Shown here piece after piece: positions 18,569-27,683 of a stretch of 64,000 nt of DNA. The stretch covers positions 1,922,001 through 1,986,000 of the forward strand of contig NC_014643.1 of NCBI RefSeq assembly GCF_000164695.2. The letters run 5' to 3'. Below the pieces are notes generated by a model. The model was not told where the DNA came from, searched no databases, and was given only the letters and a program-made list of their open reading frames with translations. The first letter of the stretch is position 1; every line of letters starts with the position of its first letter. This DNA comes from Rothia dentocariosa ATCC 17931 (GTDB lineage Bacteria > Actinomycetota > Actinomycetes > Actinomycetales > Micrococcaceae). Position numbers and translations under genes: made by a program.

Positions 18569-19642
18569 ATGACCTTCGACTTTAATATCTTTGCCGGGCA
18601 GCCACTGCTGCCAACCATCTGGTTCGTCGCTATCGGTATTTTCTGGATTGGCTACCTTATCCTCGACAGTTTCGATTTGGGTGTGGGCATGCTCATGAGC
18701 ATCTTCGCCAAAAACGAGAAAGAGCGACGCCTGCTTCTGAACACGATCGGTCCCGTATGGGATGGTAATGAAGTTTGGATCGTTACCGGTGGTGCTGCCA
18801 CTTTCGCGGCGTTCCCGTTATGGTACGCATCCCTATTCTCAGCCCTATATATTCCACTAACTTTAGCGTTGCTTGCGCTGATCTTCCGCGTGGTTGCTAT
18901 TGAGTATCGCGGTAAGAAAAACGATGAACGATGGATTCGCGGTTGGACTATCACTCTCTCGCTATCATCATTCTTCATCGCTTTACTGGTAGGTGCGCTT
19001 CTTGCGCTGACCTCCATTGGCTTACCAATTAATGCCAACGGTGACCGTGTAGGCGGTGCCTTCGCCTGGGCTTCCTGGCCCGTACTTCTAGGCGGTCTCT
19101 CTCTTGTAGGGTTTGCCCTCGTGCAGGGACTTGCTTTTGTTGCCTTGAAAACCGATGGAGATATACGCCACCGTGCACGCACCGCCCTGGTGCGTTGGCT
19201 TCCGCTTCTGCTTTTGCCTATCGTGCTCTGGGTACTGTACATGCAGGTTACAACCGGTAACGGTATTTCCTGGCTATGCACTATTCTTGCCGTATTTGCA
19301 GTGCTCTTCGCGTGGATAAGCGCCCGAAGCTCACGCGAAGGCCGTGCCTTCGCAGGTCTGAGCCTCTTCATGGCTTTTGGCGCGCTGGCGATTTTCACCG
19401 CTCTTTTCCCCAACGTACTACCTTCAACCTTGGACGCGGCTCATTCGCTCACCATTGCAAACGCTTCAAGCTCGGAGTACACACTCGGAGTCATGAGCGT
19501 TGTGAGCGGATTAGGACTGCCCGTTATTATCGTGTACCAAATCTGGACATACTGGGTGTTCCGCAAGCGTTTGCGCGTTGAAAACATCCCCGATGCCCAC
19601 GATGCTAGCGAGCTGGTGACGCACCCGAACAGGGCGGCATAG
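18569..19642 (+). CDS. cydB: Cytochrome bd ubiquinol oxidase subunit II
   Basis: Second core subunit of the bd oxidase, 357 residues, about eight membrane segments. LPTIWFVAIGIFWIGYLILDSFDLGVGML and the GPVWDGNEVWIV... block are family hallmarks and are partly quoted here by their key residues (WF, DGFD-like SFDLG, WDGNEVW). GTAAGGATT precedes the ATG. It lies between cydA and the CydDC exporter gene, the usual order in Actinobacteria. A terminator separates it from cydDC, so cydDC may have its own promoter. Confidence 0.95.
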   Translation: MTFDFNIFAGQPLLPTIWFVAIGIFWIGYLILDSFDLGVGMLMSIFAKNEKERRLLLNTIGPVWDGNEVWIVTGGAATFAAFPLWYASLFSALYIPLTLALLALIFRVVAIEYRGKKNDERWIRGWTITLSLSSFFIALLVGALLALTSIGLPINANGDRVGGAFAWASWPVLLGGLSLVGFALVQGLAFVALKTDGDIRHRARTALVRWLPLLLLPIVLWVLYMQVTTGNGISWLCTILAVFAVLFAWISARSSREGRAFAGLSLFMAFGALAIFTALFPNVLPSTLDAAHSLTIANASSSEYTLGVMSVVSGLGLPVIIVYQIWTYWVFRKRLRVENIPDAHDASELVTHPNRAA

Positions 19643-19675
19643 CCAAGAACGTACCCGGTAATCGGGAGGGTACAG

Positions 19676-19723
19676 AAGTATTTCCGGTGCTTTCAGCAAT
19701 ATGTGAAGGCGCCGGAAATACTT
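19676..19723 (+). terminator. Terminator between cydB and cydDC
   Basis: AAGTATTTCCGGTGC pairs with GCGCCGGAAATACTT across a 17-base loop, with a G-T pair. It follows cydB and lies about 100 bases before the cydDC start. Confidence 0.75.
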
Positions 19724-19822
19724 TAAAACCGAAGGCAGACAAGCCCGCCACCAGTGTCTAAACTAGGAAACACACCGGAGAAAATATCCACACTCACTTT
19801 AGCGGTAGGGAAGGAACGAGAC

Positions 19823-22800
19823 GTGAGCCCACGCGCCAATAAAACACAGCGCAACAACGATAAACGTCCTCCGCTAGGACCAGACGCCCGTAAAAACCTA
19901 GGGATTTTCGGGCTTATCACCGGGATACACACACTGGCAACCGTGATCTTTAGCGCGGCGCTCGCATCCCTCATTGCCCGGGCAGCCCACGCCGGATTTA
20001 CTGCGCTCGCCGCCGAGCACGAGCATCTAAAGGCCGCCAGCGATCCAGAAACCTATCGCGCTCTCATCGAATTCTCGGGTAACTCACAAGCGAAACTCGA
20101 CAGTACCAATGGATGGCTTCTAGGACTAGGCAATCTTCTTGGCACCGGAAACGCCATAACGTGGGGGCTAATCGTTACGGCGCTGATAGCGCTTGCTGTA
20201 CGTGCAGGCGCCGATTACGCGCTGTCCGTAAGTGCTCAGCGTGCAGCCGTAGGAGCCAAAGCAAGTATCCGCCAAAAACTTGTGCATCGTGTCTTAGCCA
20301 CAGGAGGGGCAGACACCCCTGAAGGTACAGGTGCAACCGCCGTTCTGCTGGCGCGGGGACTGAACGCGCTCGATGATTATTACACTAAAACCCTGACCGC
20401 CTTTGTCTCGGTCGCCGTAGTGCCCGTTCTACTATGGCTTATTGTGCTCTCACTGGATATCACAAGTGCCCTCGTTCTAGCGTGCACCCTGCCGCTTATT
20501 CCCATCTTCATGATACTTATCGGTAAAACCACACGTGAAGATACCGCCGCTGCTCAAGCCGAGCTGCACCGTCTATCAGACCATATTCTTGAACTCATCC
20601 GTGGGCTGCCCGTGCTGATTGGGCTGGGGCGTGAACGTGCACAAACTCGTGCCCTCAGGAAGCTGGGTGAACAATACCGCGAACGTACCATGCAGACGCT
20701 TCGCAGCGCATTTATGTCTTCGCTCGCTTTAGAACTTATCACGACCATCTCGGTGGCGCTGATCGCCGTGCTCATTGGCGTGCGTTTGGTACAGGGCACA
20801 CTCGGACTCGATACCGCAATCCTTGTACTCCTGCTGGCTCCTGAATGTTACCAGCCTTTGCGTGATGTAGGTGCAGCCTACCACCAATCTGAAGACGGCA
20901 TAGCCGCACTCCGGTCTGCACGTACAGTCCTTGATACTCCCGTACCAGAAGCCTCTGCGGATGCTTCCTGCGAAAAGGTATCGACGGCTCCCGAAACACC
21001 CGAGCACCTTGTGATTGAGAACCTCTCGGTCACATACCCCGGACGTACACAGATCTTAAACTCAGTAAACCTGAACATTCCACGTACTTCGAAGCGCCCA
21101 AGCGCGGCAGGAAAACAGCGCGGAGCGTTAGTAGGCATTCTGGGACCATCAGGATGTGGTAAATCAACGCTCCTCGGAGTACTTTCCGGGAGCGTCCGCG
21201 ACGGATTGGTACCAACCGGAGCATCCGAACCGATTAAGGTAACCGGACGCATTATAGGTACCGGCAGCCCCCTGAGTATTCCGCAGAATCCTATTTTCGC
21301 CGCTCCCACAGTCCTGCACGAGATGGCGCTCTATGCCTTCAGCGCCGATCGCAGCGAAGAGGACTATGCGGCTAAACTTCTCACGGGGGAAACACAGATA
21401 TGCCCCTCAGATCGTGAACGCCTAGAGAACTATTTGTGGAATCTCGGGCTCGAAAACCTGAGCGAGCTCAGCCCCGAATCGCTCAGCGCGGGTCAAGCGC
21501 GCAGGTTGGCGTGCGCCCGCATCTTAGCTCGCATTGATGCCCTCCACCGTGCAGCCGATCACCATCAAAATCTCCAGATTACCGTTCTAGTAGATGAACC
21601 TACCGCCCACCTGGACGCACACGCCGCCCACCTTGTAACTCAGTCTCTGGACGCACTCGCAGAACGCGGAGTAACCGTTCTAATCGTGACCCATGAAACG
21701 GAACTTACCGAGTACTGCGATAGTGTGGTGCAGGCATCGGCGGTAGTCGAGGGAGCGCATGCGAAACCATCGCATGAGCAAGCGTATCGGTGGAGCATCG
21801 TCCAGAATGAGACACCCAAGATTATCCCCGCTGCAGCCCCGCATAAGCAGGACTCAGCCGATACCTTTGCTGAGCATAGCCCAACGTTACACAACGCTCC
21901 TGAAAAGATGGTTCGAGAAAACACAGGACATGCTGTCGGAGTCGTGAAAACCCTCAAAACACTGCGGAATCTTACGGGACTAGGTATATTACAGGGACTG
22001 CCGCCGGTCATTCTTGCCGCCCTCACCTCCCTTGCCGCAATTTCTCTGACCGCGCTCTCAGGATGGCTTATCGTACGCGCAGCCGAAGGTCCAGCCATGA
22101 TGTTCCTTATGGTAGCTATCGTGGGCGTGCGCTTCTTTGGGCTAGGGCGTGCCTGTGCTCGATATGCCGAGCGTTTGCTCACCCACGCTAAAGTCTTGAC
22201 CGCAGCGAATAATCTGCGTGTGCGCGCCTGGACCGGGGCCTATCTTAATGTTGGCAGCGTGCGGGCCCTGCTTCGCGGAGACGCCCTGCTGGAAAGGCTT
22301 ATTGGCGGCATAGATGAGCTGCGCGACAGGATTCCGCGTGTTCTCATTCCACCTGCCGCACATGTGCTTGTGATGTTAACAGCACTAATAACCACCATTG
22401 TTGTGCTACCTCAGGCTATTGTGCCCGTAGCGCTCGCAGCTTTGATAACAACAATTCTCGTGCCATGGGCTGTTACGCGCGCGGACGCTCACGCTGAGGA
22501 AACCACACGTGAAAGTACAGCTGAGCTTTTGCGTTTAGGCGCGGGTGTACTGAGTGCCGCAGAAGATATTCGCGCTAACGGGGTTGCGCCGAGCATCGAG
22601 ATTGCTACAACACGTTTGAATGACCGCAATGTTGCCGCATTGACTCGCACCTCGTATGCCCAAGGTCTTGGTAGGGCGCTTGTGACCCTGAGCTGGTTCG
22701 GAGCAGCACTGTGGTGCGCAATTATCGCGTATCCGTTAGCGGTATCGGGAACGGTAGGTGCTCCGGAATCTGCCGCCGTAGTTCTTATGTGTACGGCAAT

Positions 22801-23617
22801 GATAGAAAGTTCCGTGCAGCATATAGAAGCAGTGCGTTCGTGGCCTTCTTTTGCCACTCTGTTGGCGCAGATTGCTCCCGGTATTGCGGATGAAAATAGT
22901 ATTTCAGACCTTGAGGACGATACACAGGATACATCTCATGCTGGGCGTGTTCGCGCCCCTCAGGGGCAGGAACCTGCTCTTGAACTTGTCGATGCTGCCG
23001 CTCGGTGGCCGAGCATGGACAAGCCCGTTTTTGAGCATCTTAACGCTACGGCGCATACCGGAAAGTGGACGGGAATTACCGGTCCCTCAGGTTCGGGCAA
23101 GAGCACCGTGCTGGCGACTCTTTTGGGCTTCCTGCCGTTGGAAGCTGGCGAAATTCGCTCCTACGGGAAAGCACTGGGGAACGATCAGCTCCGCGGGTAT
23201 GCGGCATGGTGCCCACAGGCTGCGCATATTTTTGAATCTACTCTTGAAGGCAATTTACTCTTGGCGCGCGATCATGCTGATCGCCCGAGCGAAGAACAAA
23301 TGATAGGGGCCCTGCAACGTGTAGGTTTGGGGGAGTGGTACAGCACCTTGCCGGAAGGTCTGCACACTCGTGTTGGTGCTGGTGGCGGGTTCCTTTCGGG
23401 AGGTCAACGGCAGCGTCTTGCGGTGGCTCGTGCTCTGCTCGTGGAATCTCCGGTGCTTCTGCTGGATGAGCCTACCGCGCATTTAGATTCTGAATCAGCT
23501 GCGGCGCTTATGACTGATCTGGACACTGCAACTCGCACCAGCGGAATGGCAACTGTTTTGGTCTCGCACCGCCCCGAAGATATTGCCCGCTGCGATGCGG
23601 TTGTTACATTGGAATAG
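19823..23617 (+). CDS. cydDC: Thiol reductant ABC exporter, fused CydDC
   Basis: Single polypeptide joining both halves of the CydDC exporter, needed for maturation of cytochrome bd by export of cysteine or glutathione. First half: six membrane segments, Walker A GPSGCGKST, signature LSAGQARR, VLVDEPTAH. Second half: membrane segments, Walker A GPSGSGKST, signature LSGGQRQR, LLLDEPTAH. The halves are separate genes in many bacteria; the fusion is common in Actinobacteria. I choose the GTG at 19823 because GGGAAGGAACG lies before it; the GTG at 19754 would add 23 residues with no ribosome site. Confidence 0.92.
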   Translation: MSPRANKTQRNNDKRPPLGPDARKNLGIFGLITGIHTLATVIFSAALASLIARAAHAGFTALAAEHEHLKAASDPETYRALIEFSGNSQAKLDSTNGWLLGLGNLLGTGNAITWGLIVTALIALAVRAGADYALSVSAQRAAVGAKASIRQKLVHRVLATGGADTPEGTGATAVLLARGLNALDDYYTKTLTAFVSVAVVPVLLWLIVLSLDITSALVLACTLPLIPIFMILIGKTTREDTAAAQAELHRLSDHILELIRGLPVLIGLGRERAQTRALRKLGEQYRERTMQTLRSAFMSSLALELITTISVALIAVLIGVRLVQGTLGLDTAILVLLLAPECYQPLRDVGAAYHQSEDGIAALRSARTVLDTPVPEASADASCEKVSTAPETPEHLVIENLSVTYPGRTQILNSVNLNIPRTSKRPSAAGKQRGALVGILGPSGCGKSTLLGVLSGSVRDGLVPTGASEPIKVTGRIIGTGSPLSIPQNPIFAAPTVLHEMALYAFSADRSEEDYAAKLLTGETQICPSDRERLENYLWNLGLENLSELSPESLSAGQARRLACARILARIDALHRAADHHQNLQITVLVDEPTAHLDAHAAHLVTQSLDALAERGVTVLIVTHETELTEYCDSVVQASAVVEGAHAKPSHEQAYRWSIVQNETPKIIPAAAPHKQDSADTFAEHSPTLHNAPEKMVRENTGHAVGVVKTLKTLRNLTGLGILQGLPPVILAALTSLAAISLTALSGWLIVRAAEGPAMMFLMVAIVGVRFFGLGRACARYAERLLTHAKVLTAANNLRVRAWTGAYLNVGSVRALLRGDALLERLIGGIDELRDRIPRVLIPPAAHVLVMLTALITTIVVLPQAIVPVALAALITTILVPWAVTRADAHAEETTRESTAELLRLGAGVLSAAEDIRANGVAPSIEIATTRLNDRNVAALTRTSYAQGLGRALVTLSWFGAALWCAIIAYPLAVSGTVGAPESAAVVLMCTAMIESSVQHIEAVRSWPSFATLLAQIAPGIADENSISDLEDDTQDTSHAGRVRAPQGQEPALELVDAAARWPSMDKPVFEHLNATAHTGKWTGITGPSGSGKSTVLATLLGFLPLEAGEIRSYGKALGNDQLRGYAAWCPQAAHIFESTLEGNLLLARDHADRPSEEQMIGALQRVGLGEWYSTLPEGLHTRVGAGGGFLSGGQRQRLAVARALLVESPVLLLDEPTAHLDSESAAALMTDLDTATRTSGMATVLVSHRPEDIARCDAVVTLE

Positions 23618-23679
23618 GTCTATACATGACGTTGTGAGGGGTTCAAGAAATGTTAGAACCCGTTTTAGACGTCTTGAGA

Positions 23680-23712
23680 AGCGTAAGCTTTTGGAAGGAT
23701 GAAGCCTACGCT
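23680..23712. terminator. Bidirectional hairpin between cydDC and the GNAT gene
   Basis: AGCGTAAGCTT pairs with AAGCCTACGCT, one mismatch, between two convergent genes. Confidence 0.65.
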
Positions 23713-23730
23713 CTATGTACGTCAAGCTAG

Positions 23731-24201
23731 TTAGATTGCTTTTACCATAATCAGACAGGGAGTATCTTCGCCCCACAGGTCTGTCTCTTCAAGAGGCAAA
23801 AACCCTACAGCTTTATAGAAATTTCGGGTGCGTTGGTACGGTTCGTTGAAAAAAGATTCTCCAAGCGTCTTTACCTGTATCAGCCTGATACCACGGTTAC
23901 GTGCCTCTTCTTCGAATGCATTTATTAGGGAAGTACCAATTCCGTATCTGTGAAAGGCAGCATCTACTGCCAGCAAATGAATTTCTGCCTCAACCGGGTA
24001 GTGCTGGACGATAAGCATGATACCCACAATTTCGTGGGTTTCTGGATGAGTTACCGTCCACGTTTCCAGTCGTTCAGCATCATGTATGTATTCTGCATTG
24101 GACTCTTCACGTCCAAACCATTCAGGCAGGGTCTTGAGGATACGTGCCACCGCTTGAGGGTTATGAGCGGTTTGAGTTGCAGGGAGCCAGGGGATAGTCA
24201 T
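23731..24201 (-). CDS. GNAT family N-acetyltransferase
   Basis: 156-residue acetyl-CoA-dependent acyltransferase. The acetyl-CoA-binding motif A region is HLLAVDAAFHRYGIGTSL, in which the R/QxxGxG/A turn appears as HRYGIG. The C-terminal part reads RNFYKAVGFLPLEE, typical of the end of GNAT folds. The start lies near TIPWLP; upstream A/G-rich sequence is weak. The substrate cannot be predicted. Confidence 0.85.
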   Translation of the reverse strand: MTIPWLPATQTAHNPQAVARILKTLPEWFGREESNAEYIHDAERLETWTVTHPETHEIVGIMLIVQHYPVEAEIHLLAVDAAFHRYGIGTSLINAFEEEARNRGIRLIQVKTLGESFFNEPYQRTRNFYKAVGFLPLEETDLWGEDTPCLIMVKAI

Positions 24202-24408
24202 GACTGTTTCCTTAAGAATTATGTTTTATGGGTGCTAAAGATAGCCGTGTTCACACTACGGGGTGTGACACGAATACATGGAACGGAATCGTCATAAGAC
24301 AATAACTAAACAGTCATAAGACGAGCATACCTGATGAATATGAGGAATGAAACTTTCAGATGCTAGGCTGAGCTTGTACGTATTTCCACGTCAGAGAGCG
24401 AGGGCATC

Positions 24409-24786
24409 ATGATTGACGAAACAATGAAAACACTTACCGAAGAATTAATTTCACGCGGTACCAGCTACGATATTGATTTTCTGAAGCGAGTGTATGCCGA
24501 TAACCTAAAATTTGTGCGGATTCTACCGGATAATACCGTGCAGATTCTCTCGAAACAGGACAATATCGATTTCTTTCAAGCCCTCAAAGACAGCGGCGCC
24601 GCACCCCTGAACACAGCGCACACCATACTTTTTGCCGATTCTGACGGTGAAGCTGGAACTATTGTGCTCAAACGCAGGATGAGTCAGGGCTCGCAGGAGC
24701 AGGATTTTCTATTCACTATCACCTGGAAAAAGCGCAGCGAAAACTGGCAGATTGTTCAAGAAATTGTGGCGGTACTGAGCGAGTAA
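24409..24786 (+). CDS. NTF2-like (SnoaL/DUF4440-type) protein
   Basis: 125-residue single-domain protein with the size and pattern of an NTF2-like fold: an N-terminal helical part (MKTLTEELISRG), a YADNLKFVRILPD strand, and a C-terminal FTITWKKRSENWQIVQE block. Such proteins are small-molecule binders or enzymes, but no active-site residue is evident. GCGAGGG precedes the ATG. It is followed by a perfect hairpin terminator. Confidence 0.65.
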   Translation: MIDETMKTLTEELISRGTSYDIDFLKRVYADNLKFVRILPDNTVQILSKQDNIDFFQALKDSGAAPLNTAHTILFADSDGEAGTIVLKRRMSQGSQEQDFLFTITWKKRSENWQIVQEIVAVLSE

Positions 24787-24807
24787 ACAGTGTGCGCCTT
24801 AAAAGCA

Positions 24808-24836
24808 GGTTGCGGTGATAATACCTCACCGCAACC
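24808..24836. terminator. Bidirectional terminator
   Basis: GGTTGCGGTGA and TCACCGCAACC are perfect 11-base arms around a 7-base loop. It lies between convergent genes (the NTF2-like gene and the TPR gene). Confidence 0.8.
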
Positions 24837-24848
24837 GTTGTTGAACTA

Positions 24849-25448
24849 TTAGGAATCTTCGTCGTTCAGATACGACTGAGCCACCTCATAGAGCTCAGGA
24901 AAATCTGGGGAAACACGTTTCCAAGCCTCAAAAGCCTGGTCATTGTGCCCCATCTGCTGGTACAAAACGCCTAAATTCAGCTGTGCTCGTGCATACTGAT
25001 CGGGAACACTGGCAGGTATTTTCTGATAGGTACTTAGAGCCGTGGTCAGGTTACCATGCAGGTGCAGGAGCACGGCGCTATTGAACTGTGCCATGGAATA
25101 GTGCAGAACATCTATTTTAGGAACTTTGCTGTATGCCGCTAAAGCAGACTCATCCTGCTCTAAAGCCTCGTGCACAGATCCGATATTGTACTGTGCTACG
25201 GCATAGGGCTGAGTCTCACTTTTGGGAACCTTCTGCCATGCCTTAATGGCCTGCTCATGCTGGCCTTGACCGTCGTAGACAATGCCTATATTTACATGCG
25301 CGATGGCGTATTGATCGGGAACACTTTCAGGTACTTTCTCCCATGCTTCACATGCCTGATCGAGCAGACCCTGTTCGTAGTATTGTGCGCCAAGATCTAC
25401 CTGTTCCTGGGCGTAGCGTTGCATCTCTGCATGAGGCTGATCGACCAT
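24849..25448 (-). CDS. TPR-repeat protein, 199 residues
   Basis: After a 31-residue leader come four full 35-residue repeats and one partial repeat, each of the form A..AW..VP...P..YA.AQ.N.G..Y..QG. The unit is one residue longer than canonical TPRs, and the same unit is used in the larger neighbour at 26149. No signal peptide or membrane segment, so it is probably a cytoplasmic scaffold. I choose the ATG at 25448 because AGGAAAGGA lies six bases upstream; an earlier ATG at 25508 has none. Confidence 0.8.
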   Translation of the reverse strand: MVDQPHAEMQRYAQEQVDLGAQYYEQGLLDQACEAWEKVPESVPDQYAIAHVNIGIVYDGQGQHEQAIKAWQKVPKSETQPYAVAQYNIGSVHEALEQDESALAAYSKVPKIDVLHYSMAQFNSAVLLHLHGNLTTALSTYQKIPASVPDQYARAQLNLGVLYQQMGHNDQAFEAWKRVSPDFPELYEVAQSYLNDEDS

Positions 25449-25611
25449 GATTTCCTTTCCTGCACCAGGTGTTGATAAGCACCTAATTTTGCCGGGGCTT
25501 ACCCTCAAGCAAAAACTGTTTTCTCTAACTATACGGGAAGGAGCCTCAGCGTGAAGATAAGCGCATCCTTCATATCCTAACCGCCGAAGGGATTCAGGCT
25601 AGGCGCAGCGT

Positions 25612-26127
25612 TTAGGCGGCAACAGATTTCTTCATCAGGATATCCGTCTGCTGATCGTTACCCAGCTGAAAAATATGCGTACCGAAGGCGGTGAACCCGT
25701 TTTTCTCGTAGAAACGCAGGGCTCGATGATTATGCTCCCACACCCCTAGCCACACATAGCTTGCCTTTCGGTCTTCTGCCACGCTCATGGCGTGATGGTA
25801 GAGGGCCTGCCCAACACCGTTTCCGTGATAGTTGCTCAGCACGTAGATACGCTCAATTTCGAGCGCGTCCGCCGCCTGCGGTTCGGTTTGTGCGTGTGCA
25901 GTATTGAGCTTGAGGTAACCCACGACGTGCCCGTTTACCTCGGCAACGTAGAAGAATGAATTAGGGTTGCTGAGTTCCCGGGCGAGCTGATCTTCTGAGA
26001 AGTTCTCCGCAAGGTAGCGGTCCATATCTTCGGCTTTGTTTGCCTCTGAAAATGTTTCGGTAAACGTATCACGAGCAATGCCGCGCAAAATCGGAACATC
26101 GCTGATAGTGAGGGGAGTAATCCTCAC
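25612..26127 (-). CDS. GNAT family N-acetyltransferase (PaiA-like)
   Basis: 171-residue acetyltransferase. The acetyl-CoA site is in LSNYHGNGVGQALYHHAM, and the C-terminus has WEHNHRALRFYEKNGFTAFG, the layout seen in the spermidine N-acetyltransferase (PaiA) subgroup. It starts with GTG at 26127 and lies between two TPR genes on the same strand, 21 bases downstream of neither an operon stop nor a terminator, so it may be co-transcribed with the larger TPR gene upstream. Confidence 0.85.
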   Translation of the reverse strand: MRITPLTISDVPILRGIARDTFTETFSEANKAEDMDRYLAENFSEDQLARELSNPNSFFYVAEVNGHVVGYLKLNTAHAQTEPQAADALEIERIYVLSNYHGNGVGQALYHHAMSVAEDRKASYVWLGVWEHNHRALRFYEKNGFTAFGTHIFQLGNDQQTDILMKKSVAA

Positions 26128-26148
26128 GTTATCTTAGCCTTCCTACTT

Positions 26149-27480
26149 TTACCCGTTATTCTGCTTCTTCTGCTCAGAGGGTTTTTCTTGGTTCTTGGCG
26201 CTCCCGTCCTGCTGCTCGGTTTCGCCGCTATCCTTGGCTTTTTCCTGGTTCTCGGCGATGATACTCAGGTTGGTTTGTGCCATCTCGTACTGCTCCGAAG
26301 CAGACTCGGGAATATTCTTCCAGACAGCAACTGCCTCGTCCGTTTCACCCAGTTTGTAGTAGGCACCACCAATATTGAATTGGGCCTTGTAGAAGTGCTC
26401 AGAAGCATCCTTGGGAACACGTTCCCACGCCACTAGAGCATCGTCAATATTGCCCTGTTCTTCGTAGATAAGTCCGGTATTATATTGGGCTACCGCGTAG
26501 GGCTCAGAGGCGCTGGCAGGAATACGTTCCCAAGCCTCGACTGCTTTCGTCGGTTTGCCCTGCTCCACATAGGAAGTACCGATATTGTACTGTGCCGAAG
26601 CGTAGCGTTCCGGTAAGCTCTCGGGTACACGCTCCCACGCGGTAATAGCCTGTTCTAGCTTTCCTTGGCTGTCGTACACCATGCCCAGATTCATCTGCGC
26701 GGTCGCGTATTGTTCGGGAATATCGGCAGAAACGGTCTCCCAAAGTTCGAGAGCCTGCTCTGTCTTGCCTTGGTTGTAATAGGTTACGCCCAAGTTGTTG
26801 AGAGCCATCGCGTACTGGTCAGGAACGGTGCTGGGTACCTGCTGGTAGGCTTCAGATGCCTGTTCGGCTTTACCCTGCCCTTCGTAGAGCACGCCCAGGT
26901 TGTTGAGAGCTTTCGCGTATTTTGCGGGGGCTGCATCGGGAACGTTCTTGTAGGCTTCAGCGGCCTCGTCCATTTTACCCTGCTGTGTGTAGGTGGCACC
27001 CAGGTTGTATTGCGCGTGCGCATAAAGATTAGTGACATCCTTGGGAACACGCTGGTAAGCTTCAATAGCTTCATCAACGTTGTTTTGCTGTGCGTAGGTT
27101 ACGCCCAGGTTGAACTGCGCCATCGCGTACTGCTTTGGGGCAGCAGAGGGAATATTCTTCCACGCTTCAAGAGCCTTATCAGTTTCGCCCTGTTTAATAT
27201 AGGCAGAGGCAAGGTTGTTGTGCGCCTTGGCGTATAGTTCGGGAACATCTTTGGGAATGCGGTTCCAGGCTTCGACCGCCTGCTCTACTTTGCCCTGGTC
27301 TCGGTAAACGATACCGAGATTGTTTTGGGCTGTTGCGTAGGCTTGCGGGTTCTCGTCGGCAGAAATCGTGCTCAGCACGTCGATAGCTTTATCGAAAGCA
27401 CCAGCTTTGTAGTGCTCCTTGCTCAGGTTAAGACGCTCCTGCACGGTCATCTGCTCTAACGGGTTCTCTGCTTCGGTCAC
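26149..27480 (-). CDS. TPR-repeat protein, eleven repeats
   Basis: 443-residue protein made of a 31-residue leader, eleven TPR-like repeats (the first 36 residues, the others exactly 35) and a Gln/Lys/Glu-rich 26-residue tail. The consensus is A.EAW..VP...P..YA.AQ.NLG..Y..QGK.E. The N-terminus ENPLEQMTVQERL matches DKPLEQMTAQERF in the larger TPR protein upstream, so the two are paralogues. I choose the GTG at 27480: GGAG lies six bases upstream and this start aligns with the paralogue's; the ATG at 27492 would put GGAG inside the gene. Partner proteins are unknown. Confidence 0.82.
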   Translation of the reverse strand: MTEAENPLEQMTVQERLNLSKEHYKAGAFDKAIDVLSTISADENPQAYATAQNNLGIVYRDQGKVEQAVEAWNRIPKDVPELYAKAHNNLASAYIKQGETDKALEAWKNIPSAAPKQYAMAQFNLGVTYAQQNNVDEAIEAYQRVPKDVTNLYAHAQYNLGATYTQQGKMDEAAEAYKNVPDAAPAKYAKALNNLGVLYEGQGKAEQASEAYQQVPSTVPDQYAMALNNLGVTYYNQGKTEQALELWETVSADIPEQYATAQMNLGMVYDSQGKLEQAITAWERVPESLPERYASAQYNIGTSYVEQGKPTKAVEAWERIPASASEPYAVAQYNTGLIYEEQGNIDDALVAWERVPKDASEHFYKAQFNIGGAYYKLGETDEAVAVWKNIPESASEQYEMAQTNLSIIAENQEKAKDSGETEQQDGSAKNQEKPSEQKKQNNG

Positions 27481-27683
27481 GGTGATCTCCATAGGCGGTG
27501 TCTGTGGAATTTCGGGCAGGAAACAATCCTCTGCCTGAAACGCATATATATAAGAGTAACGGTGTGCAACCTCTGTGTGAAGTTTGACGCCCCCGTAGAA
27601 AGATGAAGATTAGAATAAGTTTTTGCGGGTAGACACCATGTTTTCACGCGGAGGAAGAACTCTCGTGCAGGCTCCGTGCTCCT